This document shows, piece after piece, positions 8,469-17,700 of a stretch of DNA of 64,000 nucleotides. A model generated the notes under the pieces. The model searched no databases. It was given only the letters and a program-made list of their open reading frames with translations, and had not been told where the DNA came from. A program made the position numbers and the translations under genes. How positions within the stretch are numbered: position 1 is the first letter of the stretch; the number at the start of each line of letters is the position of its first letter. The DNA comes from Kordia aestuariivivens (GTDB lineage Bacteria; Bacteroidota; Bacteroidia; Flavobacteriales; Flavobacteriaceae): assembly GCF_014397005.1 (NCBI RefSeq), contig NZ_JACGWS010000010.1, forward strand, positions 62,001 through 126,000, given 5' to 3'.

Positions 8469-10124
8469 GTGCTCACACATTTATCTATAAAAAACTTTGC
8501 GTTAATCGATTCTTTACAAGTCGAATTTGACAAAGGATTAACTATTATTACTGGGGAAACTGGTGCTGGAAAATCAATTCTTCTGGGCGGTTTGGCATTA
8601 ATATTAGGGAAAAGAGCCGATTTGTCTTCATTGAAAGATACAACACGTAAATGTGTGATAGAAGCTGAATTTGCAGTTAAAAAATACAATCTCAAAACTT
8701 TTTTTGAAACGAATGATCTTGATTATGATCATCAAACGATTATCAGACGTGAAATATTACCTTCGGGGAAATCGAGAGCGTTTGTAAATGATGTTCCTGT
8801 CCGATTGGATGTGTTGAATGCGCTTGGCGATCAATTGATCGATATTCATTCGCAACAGCAAACATTACAACTTACCGACAATCAATTTCAGTTTCAAGTC
8901 ATTGATACCTTGGCTAATGTTTCGGAAGAAGTAGAAGTGTATCAGGCTTTGCTCAAAACATATCAAATCACACAAAAAGAATTACAAAAAACTCGTAACG
9001 AGCAAGCGGCACTTGAAAAAGAGCACGATTATAATATGTTTTTGCTAAAAGAACTAGAAGAAGCAAAACTAGAAAGTTTAGTATTGGCAGATTTAGAAAC
9101 GCAATACGAACGTTTGAACAATGCGGAAGACATCAAAACAAATTTGGGCGCTTCTGAACAAATGTTATCTGACGAACAAGTTGGAATTTTAAACTTACTT
9201 TCCGAACTGCAAGTTACCACAGGAAAACTATCAAGTATAGCTCCAGAATTTGAATCGTTAGCAGAACGCGTCAAGAGTTCGTATATAGAATTGGATGATA
9301 TTTATAATGAAATAATGAATTTGGAAGGTGAAGTTGAGTTCAATCCAGAGCAACTGGAAGAAATCTCAGCGAAGCTGCAAAAAATATTTGATCTACAAAA
9401 AAAACATACGGTACAAAGTATAGAGGAGTTACTAGCCATTCAAGCGGAACTTTCAGAAAAAGCGCAGGTATCAGAAAGTATTGAGGATGTAATTCTTGCC
9501 AAAGAAAAAGAACTGTCAATACATAGCAAACAATTAACAGCATTTGCAAAATCCATTCATAAAAAACGCATCGAAGGAATTCCGACACTAACACAACAAT
9601 TGGAAAATATGTTAGCGACGTTAGGAATGCCAAATGCACGATTTGACATTAAAATACAACGCACCGATCAATTCTATTCCAATGGAATGGACGATTTACA
9701 ATTCTTATTTGCTGCAAACAAAGGTGGAAATTTTAATGAATTGAAAAAAGCGGCTTCTGGCGGAGAATTATCGCGTGTAATGTTGTGTATCAAAGCAATT
9801 CTATCGAAATATATGCAATTGCCAACGATTATGTTTGATGAGATTGATACAGGAGTTTCGGGTGAAGTAGCTAATAAAATGGCAAAAATTATGCAAAACA
9901 TGGGGAAAACTATGCAAGTATTTTCCATTACGCATTTACCGCAAATTGCAGCTAAAGGGAAGCAGCATTTCAAAGTATACAAACAAGATATCAACGAAAT
10001 TACAACGACACATTTAAAACAATTGAAAGATGATGAGCGCGTATTGGAAATTGCACAAATGTTGAGTGGTGCAAAAATATCCGATTCGGCTTTAGCGAAT
10101 GCAAAGGAATTATTGAATTCCTAA
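8469..10124 (+). CDS. recN: DNA repair protein RecN
   Basis: RecN is an SMC-like ATPase that acts at double-strand breaks. The 551-residue length is normal. The N-terminal half has Walker A (TGETGAGKS, residues 28-36). The middle (about 150-370) is coiled coil with heptad-like E/K/L runs. The C-terminal half has the ABC signature SGGELSRVMLCIKAI and Walker B MFDEIDTGVSG. The start is GTG at 8469, giving MLTHLSIKNFALID, the usual beginning of the family; no better ATG exists upstream. It stands alone behind its own -7 box. Confidence 0.96.
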   Translation: MLTHLSIKNFALIDSLQVEFDKGLTIITGETGAGKSILLGGLALILGKRADLSSLKDTTRKCVIEAEFAVKKYNLKTFFETNDLDYDHQTIIRREILPSGKSRAFVNDVPVRLDVLNALGDQLIDIHSQQQTLQLTDNQFQFQVIDTLANVSEEVEVYQALLKTYQITQKELQKTRNEQAALEKEHDYNMFLLKELEEAKLESLVLADLETQYERLNNAEDIKTNLGASEQMLSDEQVGILNLLSELQVTTGKLSSIAPEFESLAERVKSSYIELDDIYNEIMNLEGEVEFNPEQLEEISAKLQKIFDLQKKHTVQSIEELLAIQAELSEKAQVSESIEDVILAKEKELSIHSKQLTAFAKSIHKKRIEGIPTLTQQLENMLATLGMPNARFDIKIQRTDQFYSNGMDDLQFLFAANKGGNFNELKKAASGGELSRVMLCIKAILSKYMQLPTIMFDEIDTGVSGEVANKMAKIMQNMGKTMQVFSITHLPQIAAKGKQHFKVYKQDINEITTTHLKQLKDDERVLEIAQMLSGAKISDSALANAKELLNS

Positions 10125-10171
10125 AACAGAATATTCGACACAATCACATCGCTCAATTAAATCTTTTACCA

Positions 10172-10179
10172 TATCTTTG
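10172..10179 (+). promoter_or_regulatory. -7 promoter box of fabI
   Basis: TATCTTTG is an exact TAnnTTTG match, 28 nt before the fabI ATG, in the 83-nt gap after recN. Confidence 0.5.
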
Positions 10180-10207
10180 AACTACTAAACGACTAAAAAT
10201 AACAAGC

Positions 10208-11023
10208 ATGTCATATAACTTATTAAAAGGCAAACGAGGAATCATCTTTGGTGCTTTAGACGAAAATTCTATTGCATGGAAAACTGCTGTACGTGTTCAT
10301 GAAGAAGGCGGAACATTTGTATTAACCAATGCGCCAATAGCACTGCGTATGGGAACCATAAAAAACTTAGCTGAGCAAACAGGTTCAGAAGTTATTCCTG
10401 CAGATGCTACAAGCCTTGAAGATCTTCAAAACTTAGTTGACAAATCAATGGAGATTTTAGGTGGAAAAATTGACTTTGTATTGCACTCTATCGGAATGTC
10501 TGTAAATGTTCGTAAAGGAAGACATTACACAGATATGAACTACGATTGGACAACCAAAGGTTGGGACATTTCTGCGGTTTCTTTTCACAAAGTAATGCAA
10601 ACACTTTACAAATCAGACGCAATGAGCGAATGGGGAAGTATTGTGGCGTTAACATACATGGCAGCACAGCGTACATTCCCAGATTACAATGATATGGCAG
10701 ACAACAAGTCGTACTTAGAATCTATTGCGCGTAGTTTTGGATATTTCTTTGGGAAAGACAAAAAAGTGCGTGTCAACACCATTTCACAATCGCCAACTCC
10801 AACCACAGCTGGTCAAGGTGTAAAAGGATTTGACGGATTTATTTCGTACGCCGAAAAAATGTCACCATTAGGAAACGCAACTGCATTAGATTGCGCAAAC
10901 TATACCGTAACATTATTCTCTGATTTAACAAAGAGAGTTACGATGCAAAACTTATACAATGATGGAGGATTTTCTAACACAGGCGTAAGTCAGGAAGTCA
11001 TTGAACGATTCACAGAAGAATAA
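10208..11023 (+). CDS. fabI: enoyl-ACP reductase (FabI type)
   Basis: FabI carries out the last reduction of each fatty-acid elongation cycle. The 271-residue short-chain dehydrogenase shows the FabI-type cofactor motif GALDENSIAWKTA, the LHSIG strand and the catalytic Tyr-x6-Lys as YNDMADNK. The C-terminal NDGGFSNTG segment is also typical. It has its own -7 box and a strong terminator, so it is probably monocistronic. Confidence 0.95.
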   Translation: MSYNLLKGKRGIIFGALDENSIAWKTAVRVHEEGGTFVLTNAPIALRMGTIKNLAEQTGSEVIPADATSLEDLQNLVDKSMEILGGKIDFVLHSIGMSVNVRKGRHYTDMNYDWTTKGWDISAVSFHKVMQTLYKSDAMSEWGSIVALTYMAAQRTFPDYNDMADNKSYLESIARSFGYFFGKDKKVRVNTISQSPTPTTAGQGVKGFDGFISYAEKMSPLGNATALDCANYTVTLFSDLTKRVTMQNLYNDGGFSNTGVSQEVIERFTEE

Positions 11024-11049
11024 AAATACCATTCATAGTACAAAAAATG

Positions 11050-11075
11050 CCGCTAATCCCTTAGCGGTTTTTTTT
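11050..11075 (+). terminator. terminator after fabI
   Basis: CCGCTAA and TTAGCGG form a perfect 7-bp stem around TCCC, followed by eight T. It lies 27 nt after the fabI stop. Confidence 0.9.
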
Positions 11076-11116
11076 ATGGAAAAAAGTAGTATATTTAACT
11101 GTGTAAAAAATTGTAT

Positions 11117-12847
11117 ATGAATAAATTACTACACTTTTCTCCTTTCGTTTTAATATCATTTTTCAGCTTACATCTACATGCGCAGTCGTATTTTGAAGAT
11201 CAAGCAACGGCTTTAGGTATTGGAGATCATAGTGGAACAATTTATTTAGGTGGTGGAATTTCTTTTTGCGATTTTAATGATGATGGATGGGACGATATCA
11301 CGATTGCAACACAAACTGGTGATCCATTAAAAATCTACAAAAACAATGGAGACGGAACGTTTTCACTTGAAACTACCCTGAATCCAGACAATAATACGCA
11401 ACAAAAACAAGTCGTTTGGGTTGATTATGATAATGATGGCGATAAAGATTTATACATTGCAAGTGATGTAGGCGGAAGTCGTTTATACAGAAATGATGTC
11501 ACTACTTTGGTTAATGTTTCAACTACTTGCGGATTGCCAACGGCAGTTCAAGATAATTATGGTGCTTCTTGGGGCGATTATAACAATGATGGACATTTAG
11601 ATGTATTTCTTTGTAATAGAGGAGAAATTACACCACAGCAAAACTATCTCTACAAAAATAATGGTGACGGAACCTTCTCAAATGTTAGTAATACTGCGGG
11701 AATCAGTACAGGAAGCCACTTATCATTCTGTTCCGCATTTTTTGATTATAATAATGACGGTTGGCAAGATATTTATATTGCAAATGATAAATTACCGAAT
11801 CCAAACATACTTTACAAAAACAATGGAGACGGCACATTTACAGATGTAAGTGCTGCGTCTGGAACAAATATTTCAATAGATGCGATGTCTGTTACCATTA
11901 GCGATTACAATAGCGATAGTTGGTTTGACATTTATGTAACTAATGGAATTGATGGAAACTACTTCTTGCTAAATAATGGCGATGGAACCTTTACCAACAT
12001 TGCAGCGAGTTCAGGAACTATGTTTAACAGTATTGCTTGGGGATCTGTATTCTTAGATGCTGAAAATGATGGCGATCTTGACTTATACGTAAGTGGTTCA
12101 TTTGATGGAAGTAATCCGAGTTTTCTAGCTGCTGCGCTCTACACAAACAATGGAAACGAAACATTCAGTATAGAAAGTAGTGCTAGTTTTGCCAATGACA
12201 ACAGAGAAAGTTACGCAAACGCAATTGGAGACACTGACAATGATGGTTTTCCCGAAATTGTCGTTAGCAATTCAGGTGGAGACAATATATTTCTATGGAA
12301 AAACGAAACGACAAGCGCAAACAACTGGCTCAAAGTAGGATTAGAAGGTGTTGCAAGTAATAAACAAGGTATTGGTGCTACTATTGAACTCAAAAGTGGC
12401 GCTAGTATTCAATACAGATATACGGTTTGTGGTGAAGGTTATCTTGGGCAAAACTCAGGAAAAGAATTCTTTGGAATTGGCACGAATACAGTGATCGATT
12501 ATTTGAAAGTAACCTGGTTAAGTGGCGCGCAAGACATTTTATACAATGTAACCCCAAATCAACTCATCAATATCGTAGAGGGCAGTAGTCCATTAAGTAC
12601 GGATGAATTTGAAACGGCAAACATCATCAATGTCTATCCAAACCCAACTACGGGAAAACTCTGGATCAATTCAAATACAAATGAAAACTATGAATACACT
12701 ATTTTTGATACTAAAGGAATACTCGTAAAAAACGGAAAAGTAACTCAGGAAAAATATATAGATATCACTAACTTCGCTTCGGGTTACTACGTACTCAAAA
12801 TTACAGAAGAAAATAGTACATTCAACAAAAAAATAATAGTAAAATAA
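11117..12847 (+). CDS. FG-GAP/VCBS repeat protein with UnbV/ASPIC domain and T9SS tail (copy 1)
   Basis: A TTG start at 11111 is possible, but the ATG at 11117 gives a clean signal peptide ending in LHLHAQ and 576 residues. Residues about 25-390 hold repeated calcium-type motifs such as DFNDDGWDD, DYDNDGDKD and DYNNDGWQD, separated by LYKNNGDGTF units, as in FG-GAP/VCBS beta-propellers. Residues about 395-480 match the ASPIC/UnbV domain (NNWLKVGLEG, GEGYLGQNS, VTWLSGAQD). The last 70 residues (VYPNPTTGKLWIN to KKIIVK) are a type IX secretion sorting domain, so the protein should be exported to the surface. A close paralog follows after 21 nt. Confidence 0.88.
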   Translation: MNKLLHFSPFVLISFFSLHLHAQSYFEDQATALGIGDHSGTIYLGGGISFCDFNDDGWDDITIATQTGDPLKIYKNNGDGTFSLETTLNPDNNTQQKQVVWVDYDNDGDKDLYIASDVGGSRLYRNDVTTLVNVSTTCGLPTAVQDNYGASWGDYNNDGHLDVFLCNRGEITPQQNYLYKNNGDGTFSNVSNTAGISTGSHLSFCSAFFDYNNDGWQDIYIANDKLPNPNILYKNNGDGTFTDVSAASGTNISIDAMSVTISDYNSDSWFDIYVTNGIDGNYFLLNNGDGTFTNIAASSGTMFNSIAWGSVFLDAENDGDLDLYVSGSFDGSNPSFLAAALYTNNGNETFSIESSASFANDNRESYANAIGDTDNDGFPEIVVSNSGGDNIFLWKNETTSANNWLKVGLEGVASNKQGIGATIELKSGASIQYRYTVCGEGYLGQNSGKEFFGIGTNTVIDYLKVTWLSGAQDILYNVTPNQLINIVEGSSPLSTDEFETANIINVYPNPTTGKLWINSNTNENYEYTIFDTKGILVKNGKVTQEKYIDITNFASGYYVLKITEENSTFNKKIIVK

Positions 12848-12868
12848 TCCCCTCAATTCAATAACGTA

Positions 12869-14608
12869 ATGTCAATAAATAAAATAGGATACTTTCTTTT
12901 TTCATTTCTACTATTTGGCTTTAGCCTAAATCTTCATGCGCAAGTATATTTTCAGGATCAAGCAACTGCCTTAGGAGTTGGTGACAGTGGAGGAACCATC
13001 TATTTGGGTGGAGGAATTTCTTTTTGTGATTTTAATAATGATGGATGGGATGATATCACGATAGCAACACAAAGTGGCGACCCTTTAAAAATCTACAAAA
13101 ATAATGGAGACGGAACGTTTTCGCTTGAATCGACACTAAATCCAAACAACAATTCAAATCAAAAGCAAGTCGTGTGGGTTGATTTTGACAATGATGGCGA
13201 TAAAGATTTATACATCACAAGTGATGTGAGTGGAAACAAACTTTATAGAAATGATGGAACTACTTTTACCGACATCACATCAACTTCAGGATTGCCTACT
13301 GTAAATCTATTTACGTATGGTGCTTCTTGGGGCGATTATGACAATGACGGTCACTTAGATGTGTTTATATCCAATAGAGACATCAATTTAGCAACACCAA
13401 ACTACTTATACAAAAACAATGGAAATGGTACGTTTACGGATGTAAGTATAACTTCAGGAATAGGAACAGGAAGTCATTTATCATTCTGTGCAGCATTCTT
13501 TGATTACAACAATGATGGTTGGCAAGATATATACATTGCGAACGATAAAGTATCTCAAGAAAACCTATTATACAGTAACAATGGCGATGGTACATTTACT
13601 GAAATAGGGCAGAGCTCAGGAACCAATGTTGCCATAGACGCAATGTCAACAACTATCGGTGATTATAACAATGATGGATGGTTTGATATCTACGTAACCA
13701 ATGGTCCTCCAGGAAATGTGCTATTCACAAACAATGGAAATGGTACTTTTACAAATGATGCTTTTGAATCAGGAACAATATTCAACAGTGTAGGTTGGGG
13801 ATCCGTATTCTTGGATGCAGAAAATGATGGTGATTTAGATTTATATGTAAGTGGCGCTATGGATGGAAGCATTCCGAGTTTAATTTCTGCGGCATTCTAT
13901 GAAAATAATAACAATGGTGCATTCACACTATCCAATACTAGTGTTGGTTTTGTTGGAGATACACGTGTAAGTTATGGAAATGCAATAGGCGATACTGACA
14001 ATGACGGTTTTCCCGAAATCATAGTAAACAATGATGGAGGAGACAATATCTTCCTTTGGAAAAATCAAACAACTTCAACGAATAATTGGTTGAAGGTTGA
14101 CCTAGAAGGTACTACAAGTAACAAACAAGGTGTTGGATCACGAATAGAAATAAGTGCTGGTGGACAAATTCAATATCGATATACACTATGTGGAGAAGGT
14201 TATCTAGGACAAAACTCAGATACAGAATTTTTTGGAATAGGAGCAAATACCAATATTGATTATGTAAAAATAACATGGTTAAGTGGAATGCAAGACATTC
14301 TATACAATGTAACATCAAACCAAAAAATTAATATTATTGAAGGCAGTAATCCATTAAGTACCGAAGAGTTTCAAGTAAAAAACGAAATTCGAGTATATCC
14401 GAACCCAACAACGGGAAAAATTTGGATTAATTTTGATACAAATGAAGACTACAAATACATTCTTTTTGACAGTAAAGGAATACGTGTAAAAAATGGACAA
14501 ATCACTGAGCAAAAATATATCAATATAGCCGACTTATCTTCAGGTTATTATTTGCTTAAAATTTTAGGAAAAACAGCAGTATATACTAAAAAAATAATGT
14601 TAAAATAA
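12869..14608 (+). CDS. FG-GAP/VCBS repeat protein with UnbV/ASPIC domain and T9SS tail (copy 2)
   Basis: This 579-residue protein is a tandem paralog of the gene ending 21 nt upstream. It has the same order: signal peptide ending in LHAQ, propeller repeats (DFNNDGWDD, DFDNDGDKD, DYDNDGHLD, DYNNDGWFD), UnbV/ASPIC domain (NNWLKVDLEG, GEGYLGQNSD, ITWLSGMQD) and a T9SS type A sorting tail (VYPNPTTGKIWIN to KKIMLK). Long stretches are nearly identical between the copies. The pair is probably one operon. Surface binding or adhesion is a guess from the architecture; the ligand is unknown. Confidence 0.88.
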   Translation: MSINKIGYFLFSFLLFGFSLNLHAQVYFQDQATALGVGDSGGTIYLGGGISFCDFNNDGWDDITIATQSGDPLKIYKNNGDGTFSLESTLNPNNNSNQKQVVWVDFDNDGDKDLYITSDVSGNKLYRNDGTTFTDITSTSGLPTVNLFTYGASWGDYDNDGHLDVFISNRDINLATPNYLYKNNGNGTFTDVSITSGIGTGSHLSFCAAFFDYNNDGWQDIYIANDKVSQENLLYSNNGDGTFTEIGQSSGTNVAIDAMSTTIGDYNNDGWFDIYVTNGPPGNVLFTNNGNGTFTNDAFESGTIFNSVGWGSVFLDAENDGDLDLYVSGAMDGSIPSLISAAFYENNNNGAFTLSNTSVGFVGDTRVSYGNAIGDTDNDGFPEIIVNNDGGDNIFLWKNQTTSTNNWLKVDLEGTTSNKQGVGSRIEISAGGQIQYRYTLCGEGYLGQNSDTEFFGIGANTNIDYVKITWLSGMQDILYNVTSNQKINIIEGSNPLSTEEFQVKNEIRVYPNPTTGKIWINFDTNEDYKYILFDSKGIRVKNGQITEQKYINIADLSSGYYLLKILGKTAVYTKKIMLK

Positions 14609-14644
14609 TCTTAAATATATACTGTAAGAAAGCCCTTTTTTTGT

Positions 14645-14690
14645 GTGTTTTGTCGACAATAAGTGTTCGTTTGTCGATATTTCCGTGGTT
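14645..14690. promoter_or_regulatory. paired TGTCGA half-sites before the Fn3 gene
   Basis: TTGTCGAC and TTGTCGAT occur as direct repeats 21 bp apart about 75-100 nt before the start at 14755. One helical-turn-pair spacing suits a dimeric regulator such as a LytTR protein, but that assignment is only inference. Confidence 0.3.
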
Positions 14691-14754
14691 GATTCAAAAA
14701 AAAGGTGGTTCTTTAAATTGATATTCAACTAACTAACAAAAAATCAGACTTTTT

Positions 14755-17625
14755 ATGAAAAAAATTACACTTAAAATTTTTATGGTAATGTTCTTGTTAG
14801 GTACCTATATAGGTGTCTCACAAACATTAAACCAAGCCGCAAGTTGGCCTAACGCAAACTGGACTTTATCAGGTACGTTTACAGCAGGAGGGTTACTATC
14901 TGACCCAACAGTAGCTGGCACTACTTTTACCTTTGACGACGATGCTGCTGGTAACGGTTCGGCTGATGATATTCAAGCAACATCACCAGTAATCGATTTA
15001 ACTGCTGCTAATGGAGCAGGAGAAACATGGATTACTATTAGTGGTGACTTTGTATACAGAGAACTTGGAGGAGATGTATTAAACATCGAAATCTATGATG
15101 CGGATGCAATGACTTGGTCAGCTGCTCAAACGTTTGCTGGAAACTCTACAAATACAGATTTCCAAACATGTGCTGCAACAGCAGCGTATACAACTGCAGT
15201 AATCAATATTGCAGGATATACAGCAACACAATTGTCAGGATTCCAATATCGTTTTACATATGATGATCAAGGCGGATGGCAATGGGGTTGGTGTTTAACT
15301 TCACCAACAATTGTTTCTGCGGCACCACCATCATGTCCAGATCCATCGGCATTAACTGCAACTAATATTGACGGTTTTTCTGCTGATTTAGGATGGACAG
15401 AAGCAGGAAGTGCTACATTATGGAATGTTGAATTAGTAGATATTACTGGTGGAGGAACTGTAACAGGAACTGCAACAGCTACTGGCGTTGCAAATCCATA
15501 TATGGCTACAGGATTAACACCTTCTAATAATTACGAATATTATGTACAAGCTGATTGTGGAGGAAGTACTTCTGCATGGGTTGGACCTTTTGCATTTTCA
15601 ACTACGGTTGCATGTCCAGCTCCAAGTGCATTAACAGCTACGAATATTTTAACGACTACTGCAGACCTTGGATGGACTGCTGGAGCAGGAGAAACATTAT
15701 GGGACGTTGAAATCGTAGACATTACTGCTGCTGGAGTTGCCACAGGAACACCAACTGCTTCTGGCGTTGCCAATCCTTATGGTGCTTCAGGTTTAACACC
15801 AAATAATAATTATGAATTTTATGTAAGAGCAGATTGTGCTGCAAATGGAACTTCTACATGGGTTGGACCATTCGCATTTACGACTGCATGTACAGCGTTT
15901 ACAGCACCATATTCGGAAGACTTCGAAAATGCAGGTGTAGTACCAAGTTGTTGGACACTTGGAGGAGATGAAAACTGGTTATTTAATACTGCTGGACCTA
16001 ACCATGTTGGTAACGGTGGAACAATTACAGGAAGCACGCCTTCAGGGAATTTCTACGCAGTAGTAGATGATTCTACACCAGATGCAGCAAATGCTGAATT
16101 AACATCTCCTTTTGTTGATGTTTCTGGTTTAACAACACCAGCACTTATTTTCTATGAAATTAGTAACAATGAAGGAAATCCTAACGCAACGTTAACAGTT
16201 AGTGTATGGGATGGAGCTATGTGGAATGTAGTTGGAACATACAATACAAACACTGTAGCCGGATGGGAACAAAAAGTAGTAGACTTAAGTGGATTAACAT
16301 TTACAGGAGACGCACAAGTACGTTTCTCAGTTGCAGATTCAGGAAGTTTCTATGATGACATCGCTATTGATGATGTTTCTTTAGAAGAATTACCAAGTTG
16401 TCCAGATCCTTCTACATTAACTGCTACTGCTATCACTGATACAACAGCTGATTTAGGATGGACTGAAACAGGTTCAGCTACATTATGGAATGTTGAATTA
16501 GTTGATGTAACTGCTGGAGGAACTGTAACAGGAACTGCTACAGCTACAGGCGTTGCAAACCCATATATGGCAACAGGATTAACAGAAAATAATAACTATG
16601 AATTCTATGTACAGTCTGACTGTGGACCAGGAGGAACTTCTAATTGGGTTGGACCATTTGCATTCACAACATTAGAAACATGTCCTACACCATCAGCGTT
16701 AACAGCAACCAATATTATGGAAACAAGTGCTGATTTAGGTTGGACAGAAAACGGAGTAGCTACTTTATGGAACATCGAATTAGTAGATATTACTGCAGGT
16801 GGAACACAAACAATGACTCCAACTGCTTCTGGCGTTGCAAATCCTTATGCTGCTACTGGTTTAGTTGGAGATAACTCATACCAGTTTTATGTACAAGCAG
16901 ATTGTGGTGTTGATGGAACATCAGCTTGGGCTGGACCATTTTCATTCGCTACACCGTATGTAGCTGTACCACCAGATTGTACGAATGGAATATTCTTAGA
17001 TTCAGGTGGAGCTAGTGGAGATTACTCAGCGGGTGAAAATATTACCTATACAATTTGTCCAGATAACCCAGCTACTCAAACAATAGAAGTTGAATTTACA
17101 GCATTTAGTACAGAAAATAATGGAGCAGCTGCATGTTATGATGGATTAACAATACATGATGGACCAGATGCATTATCAGCAACAATTGATCCTCCAGGAG
17201 GTGGAACAGTTTGGTGTTGGGATTTAAATGATACTCCAGCTGTTGGTACAGGTGACTTACTAGGAATGATGATTGAATCTACGGATCCTTCAGGATGTTT
17301 AACATTTGTATTTACATCTGACGGTTCTGTACAAAGATCAGGATGGGAAGCAATGGTAAATTGTAATCCACTATCTACGATTTCTTTTGAAAATGGACGT
17401 GCTTTCACATTCTATCCAAACCCAGTTGATAACAAATTGACATTGGTAGCAGGAAAAAGAATCGAAAACGTAACGTTTTATAACATTTTAGGAGCACAAG
17501 TATTAACAACTTCTCCTAATGCATTATCAAAAGATGTTGATACATCAGCATTAACTGCAGGAACGTACTTTGTACAAGTAACTGTTGAAGGTGTAACGGA
17601 TACGATCAAGATTATTAAGCAATAA
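14755..17625 (+). CDS. large secreted protein with four Fn3-like repeats, CUB-like domain and T9SS tail
   Basis: The 956-residue protein begins with a signal peptide (about 1-22). Four similar fibronectin-III-like repeats of about 90 residues follow the pattern CPxPSALTATNI, ADLGWTE, LWNVELVDIT, GVANPYxATGL and WVGPFAFTT; they begin near residues 193, 287, 548 and 642. Jelly-roll/MAM-like stretches occupy about 25-190 and 380-545 (PYSEDFENAGVVPSCW). A CUB-like region (about 742-870) has CYDGLTIHDGP. The end (FYPNPVDNKLTL to IKIIKQ) is a T9SS type A sorting tail. It is probably a cell-surface adhesin or enzyme scaffold; no catalytic domain is recognised. Confidence 0.85.
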   Translation: MKKITLKIFMVMFLLGTYIGVSQTLNQAASWPNANWTLSGTFTAGGLLSDPTVAGTTFTFDDDAAGNGSADDIQATSPVIDLTAANGAGETWITISGDFVYRELGGDVLNIEIYDADAMTWSAAQTFAGNSTNTDFQTCAATAAYTTAVINIAGYTATQLSGFQYRFTYDDQGGWQWGWCLTSPTIVSAAPPSCPDPSALTATNIDGFSADLGWTEAGSATLWNVELVDITGGGTVTGTATATGVANPYMATGLTPSNNYEYYVQADCGGSTSAWVGPFAFSTTVACPAPSALTATNILTTTADLGWTAGAGETLWDVEIVDITAAGVATGTPTASGVANPYGASGLTPNNNYEFYVRADCAANGTSTWVGPFAFTTACTAFTAPYSEDFENAGVVPSCWTLGGDENWLFNTAGPNHVGNGGTITGSTPSGNFYAVVDDSTPDAANAELTSPFVDVSGLTTPALIFYEISNNEGNPNATLTVSVWDGAMWNVVGTYNTNTVAGWEQKVVDLSGLTFTGDAQVRFSVADSGSFYDDIAIDDVSLEELPSCPDPSTLTATAITDTTADLGWTETGSATLWNVELVDVTAGGTVTGTATATGVANPYMATGLTENNNYEFYVQSDCGPGGTSNWVGPFAFTTLETCPTPSALTATNIMETSADLGWTENGVATLWNIELVDITAGGTQTMTPTASGVANPYAATGLVGDNSYQFYVQADCGVDGTSAWAGPFSFATPYVAVPPDCTNGIFLDSGGASGDYSAGENITYTICPDNPATQTIEVEFTAFSTENNGAAACYDGLTIHDGPDALSATIDPPGGGTVWCWDLNDTPAVGTGDLLGMMIESTDPSGCLTFVFTSDGSVQRSGWEAMVNCNPLSTISFENGRAFTFYPNPVDNKLTLVAGKRIENVTFYNILGAQVLTTSPNALSKDVDTSALTAGTYFVQVTVEGVTDTIKIIKQ

Positions 17626-17648
17626 TCAATCTTTTAAATATCAAAAAT

Positions 17649-17676
17649 AAAAGCCACCAATTTGGTGGCTTTTTTT
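17649..17676 (+). terminator. terminator after the Fn3 protein gene
   Basis: AAAAGCCACCAA and TTGGTGGCTTTT form a near-perfect stem with a minimal loop and a T-run. It starts 23 nt after the stop at 17625. Confidence 0.9.
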
Positions 17677-17688
17677 ATGCGATTAATT

Positions 17689-17696
17689 TACATTTG
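17689..17696 (+). promoter_or_regulatory. -7 promoter box of glycosyltransferase operon (leaderless arrangement)
   Basis: TACATTTG is an exact TAnnTTTG match that ends 4 nt before the ATG at 17701. It follows the preceding terminator by 12 nt, so it most likely drives the glycosyltransferase-YbbR-coaE unit with little or no leader. Confidence 0.6.
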
Positions 17697-17700
17697 TGGC

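Noticed and set aside
17662-17700. Longer N-terminus for the glycosyltransferase
   Set aside because: The alternative start is a TTG within the terminator of the previous gene; the GT-A fold begins at 17701.
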